Shown here: one piece after another, positions 23,492-32,545 of the stretch
How the letters are laid out: every line of letters starts with the position of its first letter
Numbering within the stretch: position 1 is the first letter of the stretch
NCBI GenBank assembly: GCA_002382085.1
Contig: DFZK01000007.1
Span: 124,001 to 188,000 of the forward strand
Direction: 5' to 3'
Length of the DNA stretch: 64,000 bases
DNA from: Sulfurospirillum sp. UBA4058
Lineage (GTDB): Bacteria; Campylobacterota; Campylobacteria; Campylobacterales; Sulfurospirillaceae
Translations under genes and position numbers: made by a program
Notes under the pieces: model-generated
What the model was told of the DNA's origin: nothing
Seen by the model: only the letters and a program-made list of their open reading frames with translations
The model's database searches: none

Positions 23492-24610
23492 ATGAGAAAA
23501 CTATCTGTTCTAGCCGCATCCGCTCTTCTTTTAGCAAGCTCTTCTTTTGCGAAAGAGATTAACGTCGGTGTCGTTATGTCGATGAGCGGTCCGCTTGCCG
23601 CATACGGACAAACGTGCAACGAGGGTATCGAATTTGCACATTCGTTACAACCGAAACTTAAAAACGGAGATACCGTCAAATTGGTATTGATCGACACGAA
23701 AGGCGATAAAGTCGAGTCAGCCAATGCAACGACGCGTTTGATTAGTTCCGATAAAGTCGTCGGTATCATCGGCGAATTGACCAGCACAAATACCGCGCAA
23801 GTCATGGCTATTGCCGATAAAAAAGAGATTCCCGTCATTGCTCCCGTTGCAACGAACGACAAATTGACCGAAGGTAAAAAATTTGCTAACCGTGTTTGTT
23901 TTACCGATTCGTTCCAAGGTGCAGTCGTTGCCAACTATGCGGCAAAAGACTTGAAACTTAAAACGGCGGTCGTCGTAGTCGATCAAGCGCAAGTGTACTC
24001 TTTAGGCCTTGCCAAAGCTTTCAAAGACGCATTTAGCGCCGCCGGCGGTAAAATCGTTAAAGAGATCAAAGTGAGCTCCGGCGATAAAGACTTTAAAGCC
24101 GTCGTTTCTCAAATCAAAGCGGCCAATCCTGATTTTATGTTCTTGCCGATGTATCACCCTGAAGTTTCGATGATTGCTCGTCAAGCAAAACAAATCGGGC
24201 TTAATAAACCGATGTTCTCGGGAGACGGCGTTGCCAATCAAACCTTTATCGACTTAGGCGGCGATGCGGTTGAAGGCTACATGTTTACGGATTTCTTTGA
24301 TTACGGTGCTCCTCCGACAGAACGTTCAAAAGAATTCATCAAAGCGTATGCCGCCAAAACCGGTAAACAAGAAGTTAACTCGTTTGTCGCCCTTGGTGCA
24401 GATGCCTACAACTTAATGGTAGATGCAATGAACCGTTGCGCCAATCCGGAAGACAATATTTGCGTCAATAACGAAATCAAAAAAACCAAAGGTTTTGAGG
24501 GCGTTTCCGGCGTGATCTCCATGGATGAACTCGGTAACTCTACGCGTTCAGCGGTTATCAAAGTCGTTCAAAACGCAAAAGCCGTTTACAAAGCAACCGT
24601 CAATCCTTAA
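23492..24610 (+). CDS. livJ: Branched-chain amino acid ABC transporter binding protein
   Basis: Periplasmic type I binding protein (372 residues). The signal peptide ends SSSFAKE (cleavage near 20). The LivJ/LivK fold is shown by INVGVVMSMSGPLAAYGQ, VGIIGELTSTNTAQV, IPVIAPVATND, VSSGDKDFKAVVSQIK and FMFLPMYHPEVSMI. It presents amino acids, probably branched-chain, to LivHMGF; related proteins can bind other amides or acids. It is first in livJHMGF and is followed by two hairpins before livH, which would favour extra copies of this subunit. ATG 23492 has AAGGAG at 8 nt. Confidence 0.93.
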   Translation: MRKLSVLAASALLLASSSFAKEINVGVVMSMSGPLAAYGQTCNEGIEFAHSLQPKLKNGDTVKLVLIDTKGDKVESANATTRLISSDKVVGIIGELTSTNTAQVMAIADKKEIPVIAPVATNDKLTEGKKFANRVCFTDSFQGAVVANYAAKDLKLKTAVVVVDQAQVYSLGLAKAFKDAFSAAGGKIVKEIKVSSGDKDFKAVVSQIKAANPDFMFLPMYHPEVSMIARQAKQIGLNKPMFSGDGVANQTFIDLGGDAVEGYMFTDFFDYGAPPTERSKEFIKAYAAKTGKQEVNSFVALGADAYNLMVDAMNRCANPEDNICVNNEIKKTKGFEGVSGVISMDELGNSTRSAVIKVVQNAKAVYKATVNP

Positions 24611-24623
24611 AAGAACGACGTTT

Positions 24624-24652
24624 TTCTCTCCTCGTTTCGGGGAGAGAATTTT
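24624..24652 (+). terminator. First hairpin between livJ and livH
   Basis: TTCTCTCC pairs with GGAGAGAA (8 bp, extended inward by CG/CG), followed by TTTT. It lies 14 nt after the livJ stop and likely reduces read-through to livH. Confidence 0.7.
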
Positions 24653-24659
24653 AGACAAG

Positions 24660-24685
24660 TTACCATACATGTCAGAGTATGGTAA
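24660..24685 (+). terminator. Second hairpin between livJ and livH
   Basis: TTACCATAC and its exact inverse GTATGGTAA form a 9-bp stem with an 8-nt loop, followed by GTTTTTT. A second partial terminator. Confidence 0.7.
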
Positions 24686-24714
24686 GTTTTTTAAAATTTT
24701 TTAGGAGCATCTAT

Positions 24715-25611
24715 TTGGATTTTACAATGTTTATGCAACAGATGATCAACGGCTTTAGCCTTGGTAGTATGTATGCGCTGATCGCAATCGGGTATACGAT
24801 GGTGTACGGCGTACTTCGCTTGATCAATTTCGCGCACGGCGATATTATGATGGTCGGCGGATTTTTAGGATTTTTCGGTGTAGCCGTTTTGGAACTCCCG
24901 TTCCTTGCCGCCGTTTTATTGGCGATCGTCGGTTCTGCACTCTTGGGTATGGCAAGCGATAGAATTGCCTACCGACCGCTTCGAAGTGCCCCCAAAATTT
25001 CTTTGTTGATTACGGCGATCGGCGTCAGCTTTTTTTTAGAAAACGCATTTAACGTTTTTTTCGGCGGCGTTCCAAGAGCTTTCCCCGTTCCGAGCGTTTT
25101 GGAAGATATTTTAGAATTCGGCGGACTTACGATTCCCGTATCGGCATTGATCGTACCGATTTTGACGGCTATGTTATTAGCAATTATCTTGTGGGTTTTG
25201 TTTAAAACCAAGTACGGCATGGCAATTCGTGCCCTTGCGTTTGACGTCGATACGGTCAATCTTATGGGGATTGACGCCAATCGTATCATTACCATTGTTT
25301 TTGGGATGGGCTCGGCACTTGCAGCGGTCGGCGGTATTTTTTGGGTCGTGAATTATCCTTCCGTCGATCCGATGATGGGTGTTTTAGTCGGACTTAAAGC
25401 GTTTGCGGCAGCGGTAGTCGGTGGAATCGGAAGCGTCGGCGGGGCCGTTTTAGGAGGGTTGATTATCGGCTTTACCGAAGTGGTCGTGATTGCTTTTTTA
25501 CCGGAGCTGGGCGGATACAAAGACGCATTTGCGTTTATCTTTCTCATCTTAATTTTATTGTTCAAACCGACCGGTATTTTAGGAATTGATTTTGAAAAGA
25601 GTAGGTTTTAA
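24715..25611 (+). CDS. livH: Branched-chain amino acid ABC transporter permease LivH
   Basis: Inner-membrane permease subunit of 298 residues with about eight helices. Motifs: FMQQMINGFSLGSMYALIAI, MVYGVLRLINFAHGDIMM (the LivH signature), ALAFDVDTVNLMGI (EAA-like loop contacting the ATPases), and VGGIGSVGGAVLGG. I start at TTG 24715 because AGGAG lies 7 nt upstream; ATG 24679 is inside the preceding terminator hairpin. It ends one base before livM. Confidence 0.92.
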   Translation: MDFTMFMQQMINGFSLGSMYALIAIGYTMVYGVLRLINFAHGDIMMVGGFLGFFGVAVLELPFLAAVLLAIVGSALLGMASDRIAYRPLRSAPKISLLITAIGVSFFLENAFNVFFGGVPRAFPVPSVLEDILEFGGLTIPVSALIVPILTAMLLAIILWVLFKTKYGMAIRALAFDVDTVNLMGIDANRIITIVFGMGSALAAVGGIFWVVNYPSVDPMMGVLVGLKAFAAAVVGGIGSVGGAVLGGLIIGFTEVVVIAFLPELGGYKDAFAFIFLILILLFKPTGILGIDFEKSRF

Positions 25612-25612
25612 G

Positions 25613-26644
25613 ATGACGGTAAAAAAAGATCAATGGATTAACCTTTCATTCGTGTTCGGCGTTATCGGATTTATCGGTATCGCCAATAGTTTTTTTGACG
25701 AATATACGATTCGTATTTTAAACAATATCGCTATTTTTACGATTTTGGCGGTCAGTTACAATCTGATTAACGGCGTTACGGGGCAGTTTTCGCTCGAGCC
25801 GAACGGTTTTGTCGCTATCGGTGCTTACGTCACCGCACTTTTATTGGTTTCTCCCGAAGCCAAACAGTACCAATACGCGATCGTCGATCCGTATCCTTTC
25901 GTGTTAAGCTTGCATGCCAATTTCGTGGTTGCGTTAGTGTTGTCGGGATTTTTTGCGACATGTTTGGCGTTGGTACTCTCTTTTCCTGTTTTTAGGGTTA
26001 GAGGAGACTATTTGGCGATCGTAACGCTTGGTTTTGGATTTATCATCAAAATATTTGCGATCAATTATCCCGAAGTAACCAACGGCTCTTTGGGGTTAAA
26101 CGATATTCCCGAATTTTCTAATCTGTATTGGACGGGCGGTATTGCGATTATCGCGGTTATAACGGTTTTGAACATCGTTAACTCTAAATTCGGACGTGCC
26201 ATGAAAGCGGTACGCGACGATGAAGATGCGGCGATTGCGATGGGTGTCAATACTTTTAAAGCAAAAACGTTTGCCTTTTGCACGAGTGCCTTTTTCGAAG
26301 GCGTCGGCGGCGGGCTTTTGGCGGCATTGCTGACAAGCATCTCGCCTGATCTTTTTGACTTTTTCTTTACGTTTCAATTGTTAATTATTATCGTGCTCGG
26401 AGGACTCGGCAGTACGACGGGTGCGATTGTCGGAACGATTTTAGTAATGGGCGGAAGCGAATGGATGCGCTTTTTGGACGAACCGATGAAATTTTTCGGT
26501 TATACGACGCCGGCAATGCCCGGATTGCGTATGGTCGTCTTTTCGTTAATCTTGATTTTTATCATGCTTTTTGCCCGAGAAGGTATTATGGGCAAGAAAG
26601 AGCTGAAAGATCTTTTCAAAGGCCGTAAAAGGAGTGCGAAATGA
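25613..26644 (+). CDS. livM: Branched-chain amino acid ABC transporter permease LivM
   Basis: Second permease subunit (343 residues). Family marks: LAVSYNLINGVTGQFSLEPNGFVAIGAY, FRVRGDYLAIVTLGFGFI, AVRDDEDAAIAMGVNTFK (the loop to the ATPases), and IIIVLGGLGSTTGAIVGTI. ATG 25613 is preceded by GTAGG and gives the usual start; the frame is open upstream to 25586 inside livH. Its stop overlaps livG (ATGA). Confidence 0.92.
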   Translation: MTVKKDQWINLSFVFGVIGFIGIANSFFDEYTIRILNNIAIFTILAVSYNLINGVTGQFSLEPNGFVAIGAYVTALLLVSPEAKQYQYAIVDPYPFVLSLHANFVVALVLSGFFATCLALVLSFPVFRVRGDYLAIVTLGFGFIIKIFAINYPEVTNGSLGLNDIPEFSNLYWTGGIAIIAVITVLNIVNSKFGRAMKAVRDDEDAAIAMGVNTFKAKTFAFCTSAFFEGVGGGLLAALLTSISPDLFDFFFTFQLLIIIVLGGLGSTTGAIVGTILVMGGSEWMRFLDEPMKFFGYTTPAMPGLRMVVFSLILIFIMLFAREGIMGKKELKDLFKGRKRSAK

Positions 26645-27408
26645 TCTTACATGTCAATAACGTTACCAAAAATTTCGGCGGCGTAACGGCGATTAAAGAG
26701 ACGAGTTTTAGCGTCGAACGAAAAGAGATTTTCGGACTGATCGGGCCTAACGGCGCGGGTAAAACGACGATGTTTAACATCATCACGGGAAATTACGAAC
26801 CAAGTTCAGGAGAAGTCATTTTCCGAAACGAGATGATTCACGGATTGAAACCGCATTTAATCGTTCGCCGCGGTATCGCCCGAACGTTTCAAAACATTCG
26901 TCTTTTTTCGAGCATGAGCGTTTTGGATAACGTTTTGATCGGATTTGATTTCCAAGCACGCTACAGTTTCTTTGAAGCTATTTCGCGTTTTCCGCGTTTT
27001 ATCGGCGAAGAAAAACGCATCAAAAAACGCGCATTCGAGATTTTGGATTATTTTGGAATGAGTGCGTTTGCCCATGCCAAAGCGGTCGATTTGAGTTACG
27101 GCCAGCAACGTAAAGTTGAGATTGCACGTGCATTGGCGACCAATCCGGAATTGTTATTACTCGACGAACCCGCAGCGGGTATGAATCCGTCCGAGACGGA
27201 AGAGTTGGGAAACATCATCAAAAAAGCGCGTGAAGATTTCGACTTAACGGTACTTTTGATCGAACACGATATGAAATTCGTCAATCAATTGTGCGACAAA
27301 GTGTTGGTGCTTGATTACGGTAAAACCATTTTTGAAGGAAAGCCCAGCGACGCGATTCAAGATTCTGAAGTGATTTCGGCGTATTTAGGAGATTTTCATC
27401 ATGATTAA
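26641..27408 (+). CDS. livG: Branched-chain amino acid ABC transporter ATPase LivG
   Basis: ATPase subunit (255 residues): Walker A GPNGAGKTT, Q-loop ARTFQNIRLF, signature LSYGQQRKVEIARAL, Walker B LLLLDEPAAGM, and the switch His in LLIEHDM. The DEPAAGMNP form is characteristic of LivG. It overlaps livM by 4 nt and livF by 8 nt, so the subunits are probably translated in a coupled way. Confidence 0.94.
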   Translation: MILHVNNVTKNFGGVTAIKETSFSVERKEIFGLIGPNGAGKTTMFNIITGNYEPSSGEVIFRNEMIHGLKPHLIVRRGIARTFQNIRLFSSMSVLDNVLIGFDFQARYSFFEAISRFPRFIGEEKRIKKRAFEILDYFGMSAFAHAKAVDLSYGQQRKVEIARALATNPELLLLDEPAAGMNPSETEELGNIIKKAREDFDLTVLLIEHDMKFVNQLCDKVLVLDYGKTIFEGKPSDAIQDSEVISAYLGDFHHD

Positions 27409-28096
27409 CGTTAAAAACCTACATGTCTATTACGGACTGATCGAAGCGGTCAAAGGGATTGATTTTGACGTGAAAGAGGGGGAAATCGTCTCGTTGATCG
27501 GTAGCAACGGCGCGGGTAAAAGTTCGACCCTGAAAGCACTGCTCAACAGCGTCAAAAAAACGGGAGATATTAATTTTTTAGGTTTCGATACCAAACACCA
27601 TAAAACGCATACGCTCGTTCAACACGGACTTTCGTTGGTTCCGGAAGGTCGTAAAATCTTTATCAACCTGACGGTTGAAGAAAATTTACGTATGGGTGCG
27701 TTTAATAACGACGAAAATTACGAACATCTGCGCGATGCGATGTACGGGCTTTTCCCTCGGATCAAAGACAAACGCTATCAACTCGCGGGAACGATGAGCG
27801 GGGGCGAGCAACAAATGTTGGCGATTTCGCGAGCCTTGATGGGCGAACCGAAACTCTTGATGTTGGATGAACCGAGCCTCGGTCTTGCACCTAAAATTGT
27901 CGGAGAGGTTTTTGAGACGATACTTCGACTGAGAGACGAGGGCATTACAATCCTCCTCGTAGAACAAAACGCTTTTGCCGCGTTGAAAATTTCCGATAAA
28001 GCCTATGTTTTAGAAAACGGCAAAATCGTGATGAACGGTAAAGCTTCCGAGATGATCGGAGACGACACGATCCGCAAAAAATACCTCGGCGGATAA
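27401..28096 (+). CDS. livF: Branched-chain amino acid ABC transporter ATPase LivF
   Basis: Second ATPase subunit (231 residues), with Walker A GSNGAGKSS, LVPEGRKIFINLTVEENL as the LivF-type Q-loop region, signature MSGGEQQMLAISRAL, Walker B LLMLDEPSLGLAP, and LLVEQNA. Last gene of the operon; a hairpin follows 19 nt after its stop. Confidence 0.94.
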   Translation: MINVKNLHVYYGLIEAVKGIDFDVKEGEIVSLIGSNGAGKSSTLKALLNSVKKTGDINFLGFDTKHHKTHTLVQHGLSLVPEGRKIFINLTVEENLRMGAFNNDENYEHLRDAMYGLFPRIKDKRYQLAGTMSGGEQQMLAISRALMGEPKLLMLDEPSLGLAPKIVGEVFETILRLRDEGITILLVEQNAFAALKISDKAYVLENGKIVMNGKASEMIGDDTIRKKYLGG

Positions 28097-28114
28097 GATC
28101 AAAACTGCTTACAT

Positions 28115-28139
28115 GTAGCCTCTGAAACGATGAGGCTAC
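28115..28139 (+). terminator. Hairpin after livF
   Basis: GTAGCCTC and GAGGCTAC form an 8-bp stem with a 9-nt loop, followed by CGCTTCTTT. Confidence 0.75.
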
Positions 28140-28215
28140 CGCTTCTTTAATGATTTATAAATTATTTACTCTAAAAAGGTAACATACCCCTATTTAGTTA
28201 CGAAGGAAATTGGGA

Positions 28216-31200
28216 ATGAACGGTGTATTGAAGCAACTTTTATCGATGAAAGTTGCGATTGTTTTGCTCTTGCTTTTTGGCTTTTTTAGTGCCGTTGCGA
28301 CTTTTGTGGAAAATGATTTCGGTGCCGAGACGAGTTGGGCGCTGATTTATACGTCATGGTGGTTTGAACTTCTGCAAATAGCTCTTGGTATCGTACTCCT
28401 TTACAATATGGTTCATTATAAAATCTACACGCGCGATAAACTTCCTTCTTTGATGTTTCATCTTAGCTTTCTTTTTATTCTTATCGGTTCGGGAATGACG
28501 CGTTATTTTGGTTTTGAAGGCTCTTTGCATATTCGAAACGGCATGGAAGAGAACCGCGTACTCTCTTCGGAAGCGTTTGTACAAGCTTCCGCGCTCAAAG
28601 AGGGGAAAAGCTATAGTTATGCTCATCCTTTGTTGATTTCCCAAATAGGAGGAAATCGTTTTAGCTTCGATTTGGACGTCGGCGGCGAAAAAGCACATGT
28701 AGGTTTTAAAGAGTATTTTCCGCGGGCGACTAAAAAAGTTGTTGACGATCCTAACGGCGTTGCGATGATTTCCATGATACTCAGTGCTTATGGGGAGAGT
28801 TTAAGTATTGCACTTAAAGAAGGCGAATTTTACGAAACCCCCGATTATATTTTTAGTTTCAATGCAAAGCTTGATAACCCGAGTAAGCCGACGGTACGCT
28901 TTTTCAGGGAAAACGAAAGCTTTTACATGCTCTCAGACGAAAACGTATCGTGGTTTAAGATGGCGGAAAATACGCGAGGAACGTTTGAGGCAAACCGCAA
29001 GGAAGCGTTTACGACGGGACAACTTTATACCGTCGGTAATATGAATTTTGCGCCGCGTTATATCGGCTTAAAAGGAAAAGAAAAAGTCGTTGAAGATAAA
29101 AATCCGATGATTCAAGCAGGCGTCGAGTCCGCGTTAGTCGTAACGGTCGAATTTAGAGGCGAACGACATGACGTTGCGATGTTCGGGCAAGGCAAAGGCG
29201 CTAAAGGCGAGCCGACGAAGATAACGATCGCAGGCGTTCCGTTTGTGTTTGAATGGGGTTCGAAGACGTTTACGTTGCCTTTTTCCATTCAGTTGAACGA
29301 ATTTCAATTAGATCGATACCCCGGTTCCATGTCGCCGATGTCGTATGCTAGCGAAGTCGAAGTCGTCGATAAAGAGCAAAACGTACGTTTGCCGTTTCGT
29401 ATCTATATGAATCACGTCTTGGATTACCGAGGATTCCGTTTTTTCCAATCATCGTACGATAAAGACGAAAAAGGTACGATTTTATCGGTCAATAACGATC
29501 CGGGAAAAATTCCGACTTATTTAGGATACTTTTTGTTAAGTTTAGGACTCTTTTTAAACCTACTCAATCCCCAAAGCCGTTTTCGCAAATTAGCGTTTAT
29601 GATTCAGCGCGACACGGTTAAGATGAAATCGGTACTCGTGCTCGTAAGCGCGATATTCTTAACATGGACGCAGCCTTTACATGCGTATACCACGGAAGAG
29701 TATTTAAGCTTTTTGAAACAATACGACGCCAAACATGCCGACCGTTTCGGTAAAGTGTTGGTGCAAAGCGTGGACGGGCGTATCAAGCCGATCGATACCG
29801 TTGCTTTCGAAGTGCTTAACAAAGTATACGGTGGTTCGACGTATCAAGGTATGAATGCCAATCAAGTCGTTTTGAGCATGATGAGTTCCCCTGCGGAGTG
29901 GCAGTCGCTTCCGATTATCAAAGTGTTTCATCCCGAACTCAAAAAAATGATCGGGATTCCCGAAAATCAAAAATACGCCTCGTTTAACGACTTTTTTGAA
30001 AAAGAGGGCGATCACGGCTTTAAACTGGCCAAGTTTTCCGAAGAAGCCAACCGAAAAAAACCCGCATTACGCAATCAATTTGATAAAGACGTCTTAAAAG
30101 TCGACGAACGTGTTAACATCTGTTATATGGTCTATACCGGAGAAATTTTTAAAATGATTCCGAAACAAAACGACCTCTCGAAACGATGGTTTGCGCCCCA
30201 AGAAGCCGTGATGAATTTTTCAAAACAAGAAGGCGACGAAGTGCGGGCATTGTTGGGCGGTTATTTTGAGGCGATCGGAGAAGGCTTGGAAAAAAGCAAC
30301 TGGGACAATGCCGACAAGGCACTGGATAAACTTCAGTCTTACCAAGAACAATACGGAGCCGACATTATTCCCGCATCAAGCCGCATTAAAGCGGAAATCT
30401 TTTTTAACCATGCAAAAATTTTCGATCGTTTGACACCGCTTTATCTCTTAAGCGGGTTGATACTCCTATGCTTTATTTTCGCCAAAATGGTTAAACCAAA
30501 ACTCTCTATCCAATGGATAGCTCAAGCAGTGTTAACGCTGACGGTTATCGGCTTTTTAGTTCACAGTGCCGGACTCGGTCTTCGCTGGTACATCGCACAG
30601 CATGCACCGTGGAGCGACGGATACGAATCCATGATCTATATCGCGTGGGCTATTGCGTTAGCGGGTATTTTCTTCGCACGCCAATCGGTCGTTTCTTTAT
30701 CGTTAACGTCGATCTTAGCCGGTATTACGCTTTTTGTGGCGCATTTAAGTTGGATGGACCCGCAAATTACCAATCTGGTTCCGGTTTTAAAATCGTATTG
30801 GCTCAATATTCATGTCTCCGTCATTACGGCAAGCTACGGCTTTTTCGGTTTGTGCGCACTTTTGGGCTTTTTTACGCTCGTCTTATTTACTTTGCGTAGC
30901 GGTAACCCAGCCAAACATAACCGCAATCAAGAGTTGGATCGCAATATTATCGAAGCGACGCGTATCAATGAAATGGCGATGATTTTAGGACTTAGCCTTT
31001 TAACGGTCGGTAACTTTTTGGGAGGCGTATGGGCGAACGAGTCGTGGGGGAGGTACTGGGGTTGGGATCCGAAAGAGACGTGGGCGTTGGTTTCCATCTT
31101 AGTATACGCGGCCGTCGTACATTTTCGCTTCGTGCCGAAGCTCAATACGCCGTTTGTATTTGCCGTAGCATCGACCGTTTCGTTTGCTTCGATTATTATG

Positions 31201-31368
31201 ACTTATTTCGGAGTTAACTTTTACCTTTCCGGTATGCATTCGTATGCGGCAGGCGATCCGATACCCGTACCGAGCTTCGTTTACTATACGATTGCTATCG
31301 TTGCGTTAACGATTGCGCTTGCGTATCCTAAGCGAACGTTATATCAAGGAACGAAACCTTCCGCTTGA
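28216..31368 (+). CDS. ccsBA: Fused CcsB-CcsA cytochrome c synthase (System II)
   Basis: One 1050-residue polytopic protein that carries heme to the periplasm and ligates it to apocytochromes c. The N-terminal ResB/CcsB half has early helices (VAIVLLLLFGFFSAVATFVE) and a large periplasmic domain with FRIYMNHVLDYRGFRFFQSS. The C-terminal CcsA half begins near residue 740 and has the heme-handling WWD motif as WGRYWGWDPKETWALV, plus flanking periplasmic His residues such as GMHSY near the end. The fused form is typical of Campylobacterota. ATG 28216 follows AAGGA by 7 nt; TTG 28210 is less likely. It shows that the organism makes many c-type cytochromes. Confidence 0.95.
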   Translation: MNGVLKQLLSMKVAIVLLLLFGFFSAVATFVENDFGAETSWALIYTSWWFELLQIALGIVLLYNMVHYKIYTRDKLPSLMFHLSFLFILIGSGMTRYFGFEGSLHIRNGMEENRVLSSEAFVQASALKEGKSYSYAHPLLISQIGGNRFSFDLDVGGEKAHVGFKEYFPRATKKVVDDPNGVAMISMILSAYGESLSIALKEGEFYETPDYIFSFNAKLDNPSKPTVRFFRENESFYMLSDENVSWFKMAENTRGTFEANRKEAFTTGQLYTVGNMNFAPRYIGLKGKEKVVEDKNPMIQAGVESALVVTVEFRGERHDVAMFGQGKGAKGEPTKITIAGVPFVFEWGSKTFTLPFSIQLNEFQLDRYPGSMSPMSYASEVEVVDKEQNVRLPFRIYMNHVLDYRGFRFFQSSYDKDEKGTILSVNNDPGKIPTYLGYFLLSLGLFLNLLNPQSRFRKLAFMIQRDTVKMKSVLVLVSAIFLTWTQPLHAYTTEEYLSFLKQYDAKHADRFGKVLVQSVDGRIKPIDTVAFEVLNKVYGGSTYQGMNANQVVLSMMSSPAEWQSLPIIKVFHPELKKMIGIPENQKYASFNDFFEKEGDHGFKLAKFSEEANRKKPALRNQFDKDVLKVDERVNICYMVYTGEIFKMIPKQNDLSKRWFAPQEAVMNFSKQEGDEVRALLGGYFEAIGEGLEKSNWDNADKALDKLQSYQEQYGADIIPASSRIKAEIFFNHAKIFDRLTPLYLLSGLILLCFIFAKMVKPKLSIQWIAQAVLTLTVIGFLVHSAGLGLRWYIAQHAPWSDGYESMIYIAWAIALAGIFFARQSVVSLSLTSILAGITLFVAHLSWMDPQITNLVPVLKSYWLNIHVSVITASYGFFGLCALLGFFTLVLFTLRSGNPAKHNRNQELDRNIIEATRINEMAMILGLSLLTVGNFLGGVWANESWGRYWGWDPKETWALVSILVYAAVVHFRFVPKLNTPFVFAVASTVSFASIIMTYFGVNFYLSGMHSYAAGDPIPVPSFVYYTIAIVALTIALAYPKRTLYQGTKPSA

Positions 31369-31391
31369 AAGAGGCCTAAGGCCTTTTTCAA
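31365..31391 (+). terminator. Rho-independent terminator overlapping the ccsBA stop
   Basis: TTGAAAGAGGCC pairs with GGCCTTTTTCAA (12 bp with one G-T pair) around a 3-nt loop. It starts inside the last codon of ccsBA and its 3' arm supplies the T-run. Confidence 0.8.
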
Positions 31392-31432
31392 GTTGTGCTA
31401 TAATAGCCCCAAAAATCAGGAAGGCTATAGGT

Positions 31433-31876
31433 ATGCAAGAGAATTATCTGATTCTTGCCATTGTTGCGGTTATCGCAATTGTCATTATCTCTTTATTTAT
31501 CGTTGTCGCGAATCTTCAAAAAACCGTTGTGATCGAAACGATTCCCAGTCAAGTCGAACAAGAAAAAGCTCGCAAAATTGCTATCGAAGCGATGGTGGAA
31601 ATTGCAGCTAAACGCAATTCGACGCGCAACGATCTAACCAATGCTATTTTACAAGTTGCCAAAGATTGTCCTTTCCCCGAAAAGCAAAAAGGAATGACTC
31701 CCAAAATAGCCAAAGTGTATCTCAATTTCGTCTTGTTGGTTGCGAGTCATCGCAATGCGGACGCGAAGTTAATCGCGTTTATGGACGAAGAGCTTAAAAA
31801 AGCCAATCCCGAATACAAACACGAAATCGATATTTATGAAAATGAGGGAATCAATCAACGAGGAAAAAGAATTTAA
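31433..31876 (+). CDS. Hypothetical membrane-anchored protein
   Basis: A 147-residue protein with a single N-terminal membrane helix (YLILAIVAVIAIVIISLFIV, residues 5-24) and a helical soluble part rich in Lys, Glu and Ala. No enzyme motif is visible and I do not recognise a named family. ATG 31433 has AGGAAGG upstream; the frame is open into ccsBA, but that extension has no binding site and overlaps its terminator. It ends 14 nt before the tRNA cluster on the other strand. Confidence 0.75.
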   Translation: MQENYLILAIVAVIAIVIISLFIVVANLQKTVVIETIPSQVEQEKARKIAIEAMVEIAAKRNSTRNDLTNAILQVAKDCPFPEKQKGMTPKIAKVYLNFVLLVASHRNADAKLIAFMDEELKKANPEYKHEIDIYENEGINQRGKRI

Positions 31877-31890
31877 TATAGGAAAGAATA

Positions 31891-31965
31891 TGGCGACCCC
31901 AGGGGGACTTGAACCCCCGTTCCCGCCTTGAGAGGGCGGTGTCCTAACCACTAGACGATGGGGTC
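31891..31965 (-). tRNA. tRNA-Glu (anticodon CTC)
   Basis: The minus strand folds as a cloverleaf with acceptor GACCCCA/TGGGGTC, anticodon stem CCGCC/GGCGG, loop CTCTCAA giving anticodon CTC, TTCAAGT in the T-loop and an encoded CCA. It reads GAG. It shares its acceptor with the Glu-TTC gene at 32309. It is last of the six tRNAs in transcription order. Confidence 0.95.
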
Positions 31966-31990
31966 GCACACGTGATTTTGTTTAGGACAA

Positions 31991-32066
31991 TGGTGACCCG
32001 TGATGGATTCGAACCATCGACCACCTCCTTAAAAGGGAGATGCTCTACCTGCTGAGCTAACGAGTC
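31991..32066 (-). tRNA. tRNA-Lys (anticodon TTT), copy 1
   Basis: Acceptor GACTCGT/ACGGGTC (with a G-T pair), anticodon loop CTTTTAA giving TTT, T-loop TTCGAAT and encoded CCA. Differs from the copy at 32399 by a single D-loop base. Confidence 0.97.
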
Positions 32067-32119
32067 ATGCTCAGACGGTTTCATCGTAACGATAAGAAAG
32101 AGCTGAGGGAAATAAATCG

Positions 32120-32196
32120 TGGCGCGGCGGACGGGGCTCGAACCCGCGACCCCCGGCGTGACAGGCCGATATTCTAACCAACTGAACTACCGCCGC
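32120..32196 (-). tRNA. tRNA-Asp (anticodon GTC)
   Basis: Acceptor GCGGCGG/CCGCCGC, anticodon loop CTGTCAC giving GTC, T-loop TTCGAGC and encoded CCA. Confidence 0.97.
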
Positions 32197-32204
32197 ACAC
32201 GAAA

Positions 32205-32280
32205 TGGTGGTCGCTATAAGACTCGAACTTATGACATCCACCTTGTAAGGGTGGCGCTCTACCAACTGAGCTAAGCGACC
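32205..32280 (-). tRNA. tRNA-Val (anticodon TAC)
   Basis: Acceptor GGTCGCT/AGCGACC, anticodon stem CCACC/GGTGG with loop CTTACAA giving TAC, T-loop TTCGAGT and encoded CCA. It lies 8 nt from the Asp gene. Confidence 0.97.
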
Positions 32281-32308
32281 AAAGGGACACTACGTAAAAA
32301 GAATTAAA

Positions 32309-32384
32309 TGGCGACCCCAAGGGGATTTGAACCCCTGTAACCGCCGTGAAAGGGCGGGATCCTGGACCACTAGACGATGGGGTC
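32309..32384 (-). tRNA. tRNA-Glu (anticodon TTC)
   Basis: Same acceptor and D-arm start as the Glu gene at 31891, anticodon loop CTTTCAC giving TTC, T-loop TTCAAAT and encoded CCA. This is the usual bacterial glutamate tRNA and reads GAA and GAG. Confidence 0.97.
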
Positions 32385-32398
32385 GCACAAATAAAAAG

Positions 32399-32474
32399 TG
32401 GTGACCCGTGATGGATTCGAACCATCGACCACCTCCTTAAAAGGGAGATGCTCTACCGGCTGAGCTAACGAGTC
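32399..32474 (-). tRNA. tRNA-Lys (anticodon TTT), copy 2
   Basis: First tRNA in transcription order. Same structure as the gene at 31991 with one D-loop base changed. The T-rich DNA beyond 32500 separates it from the cinA-like gene upstream. Confidence 0.97.
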
Positions 32475-32545
32475 ATTCACCGTTCTTCTCGTAATGAGGC
32501 TGAAATTATAGAGAAAAAAATTTCATTTGTCAAGAGAAATTTTCA

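Noticed and set aside
31891..32474. tRNA cluster as an attachment site of a genomic island
   Set aside because: No integrase gene and no direct repeat of a tRNA 3' end in the flanks; the repeated Lys and Glu sequences are whole tRNA genes.
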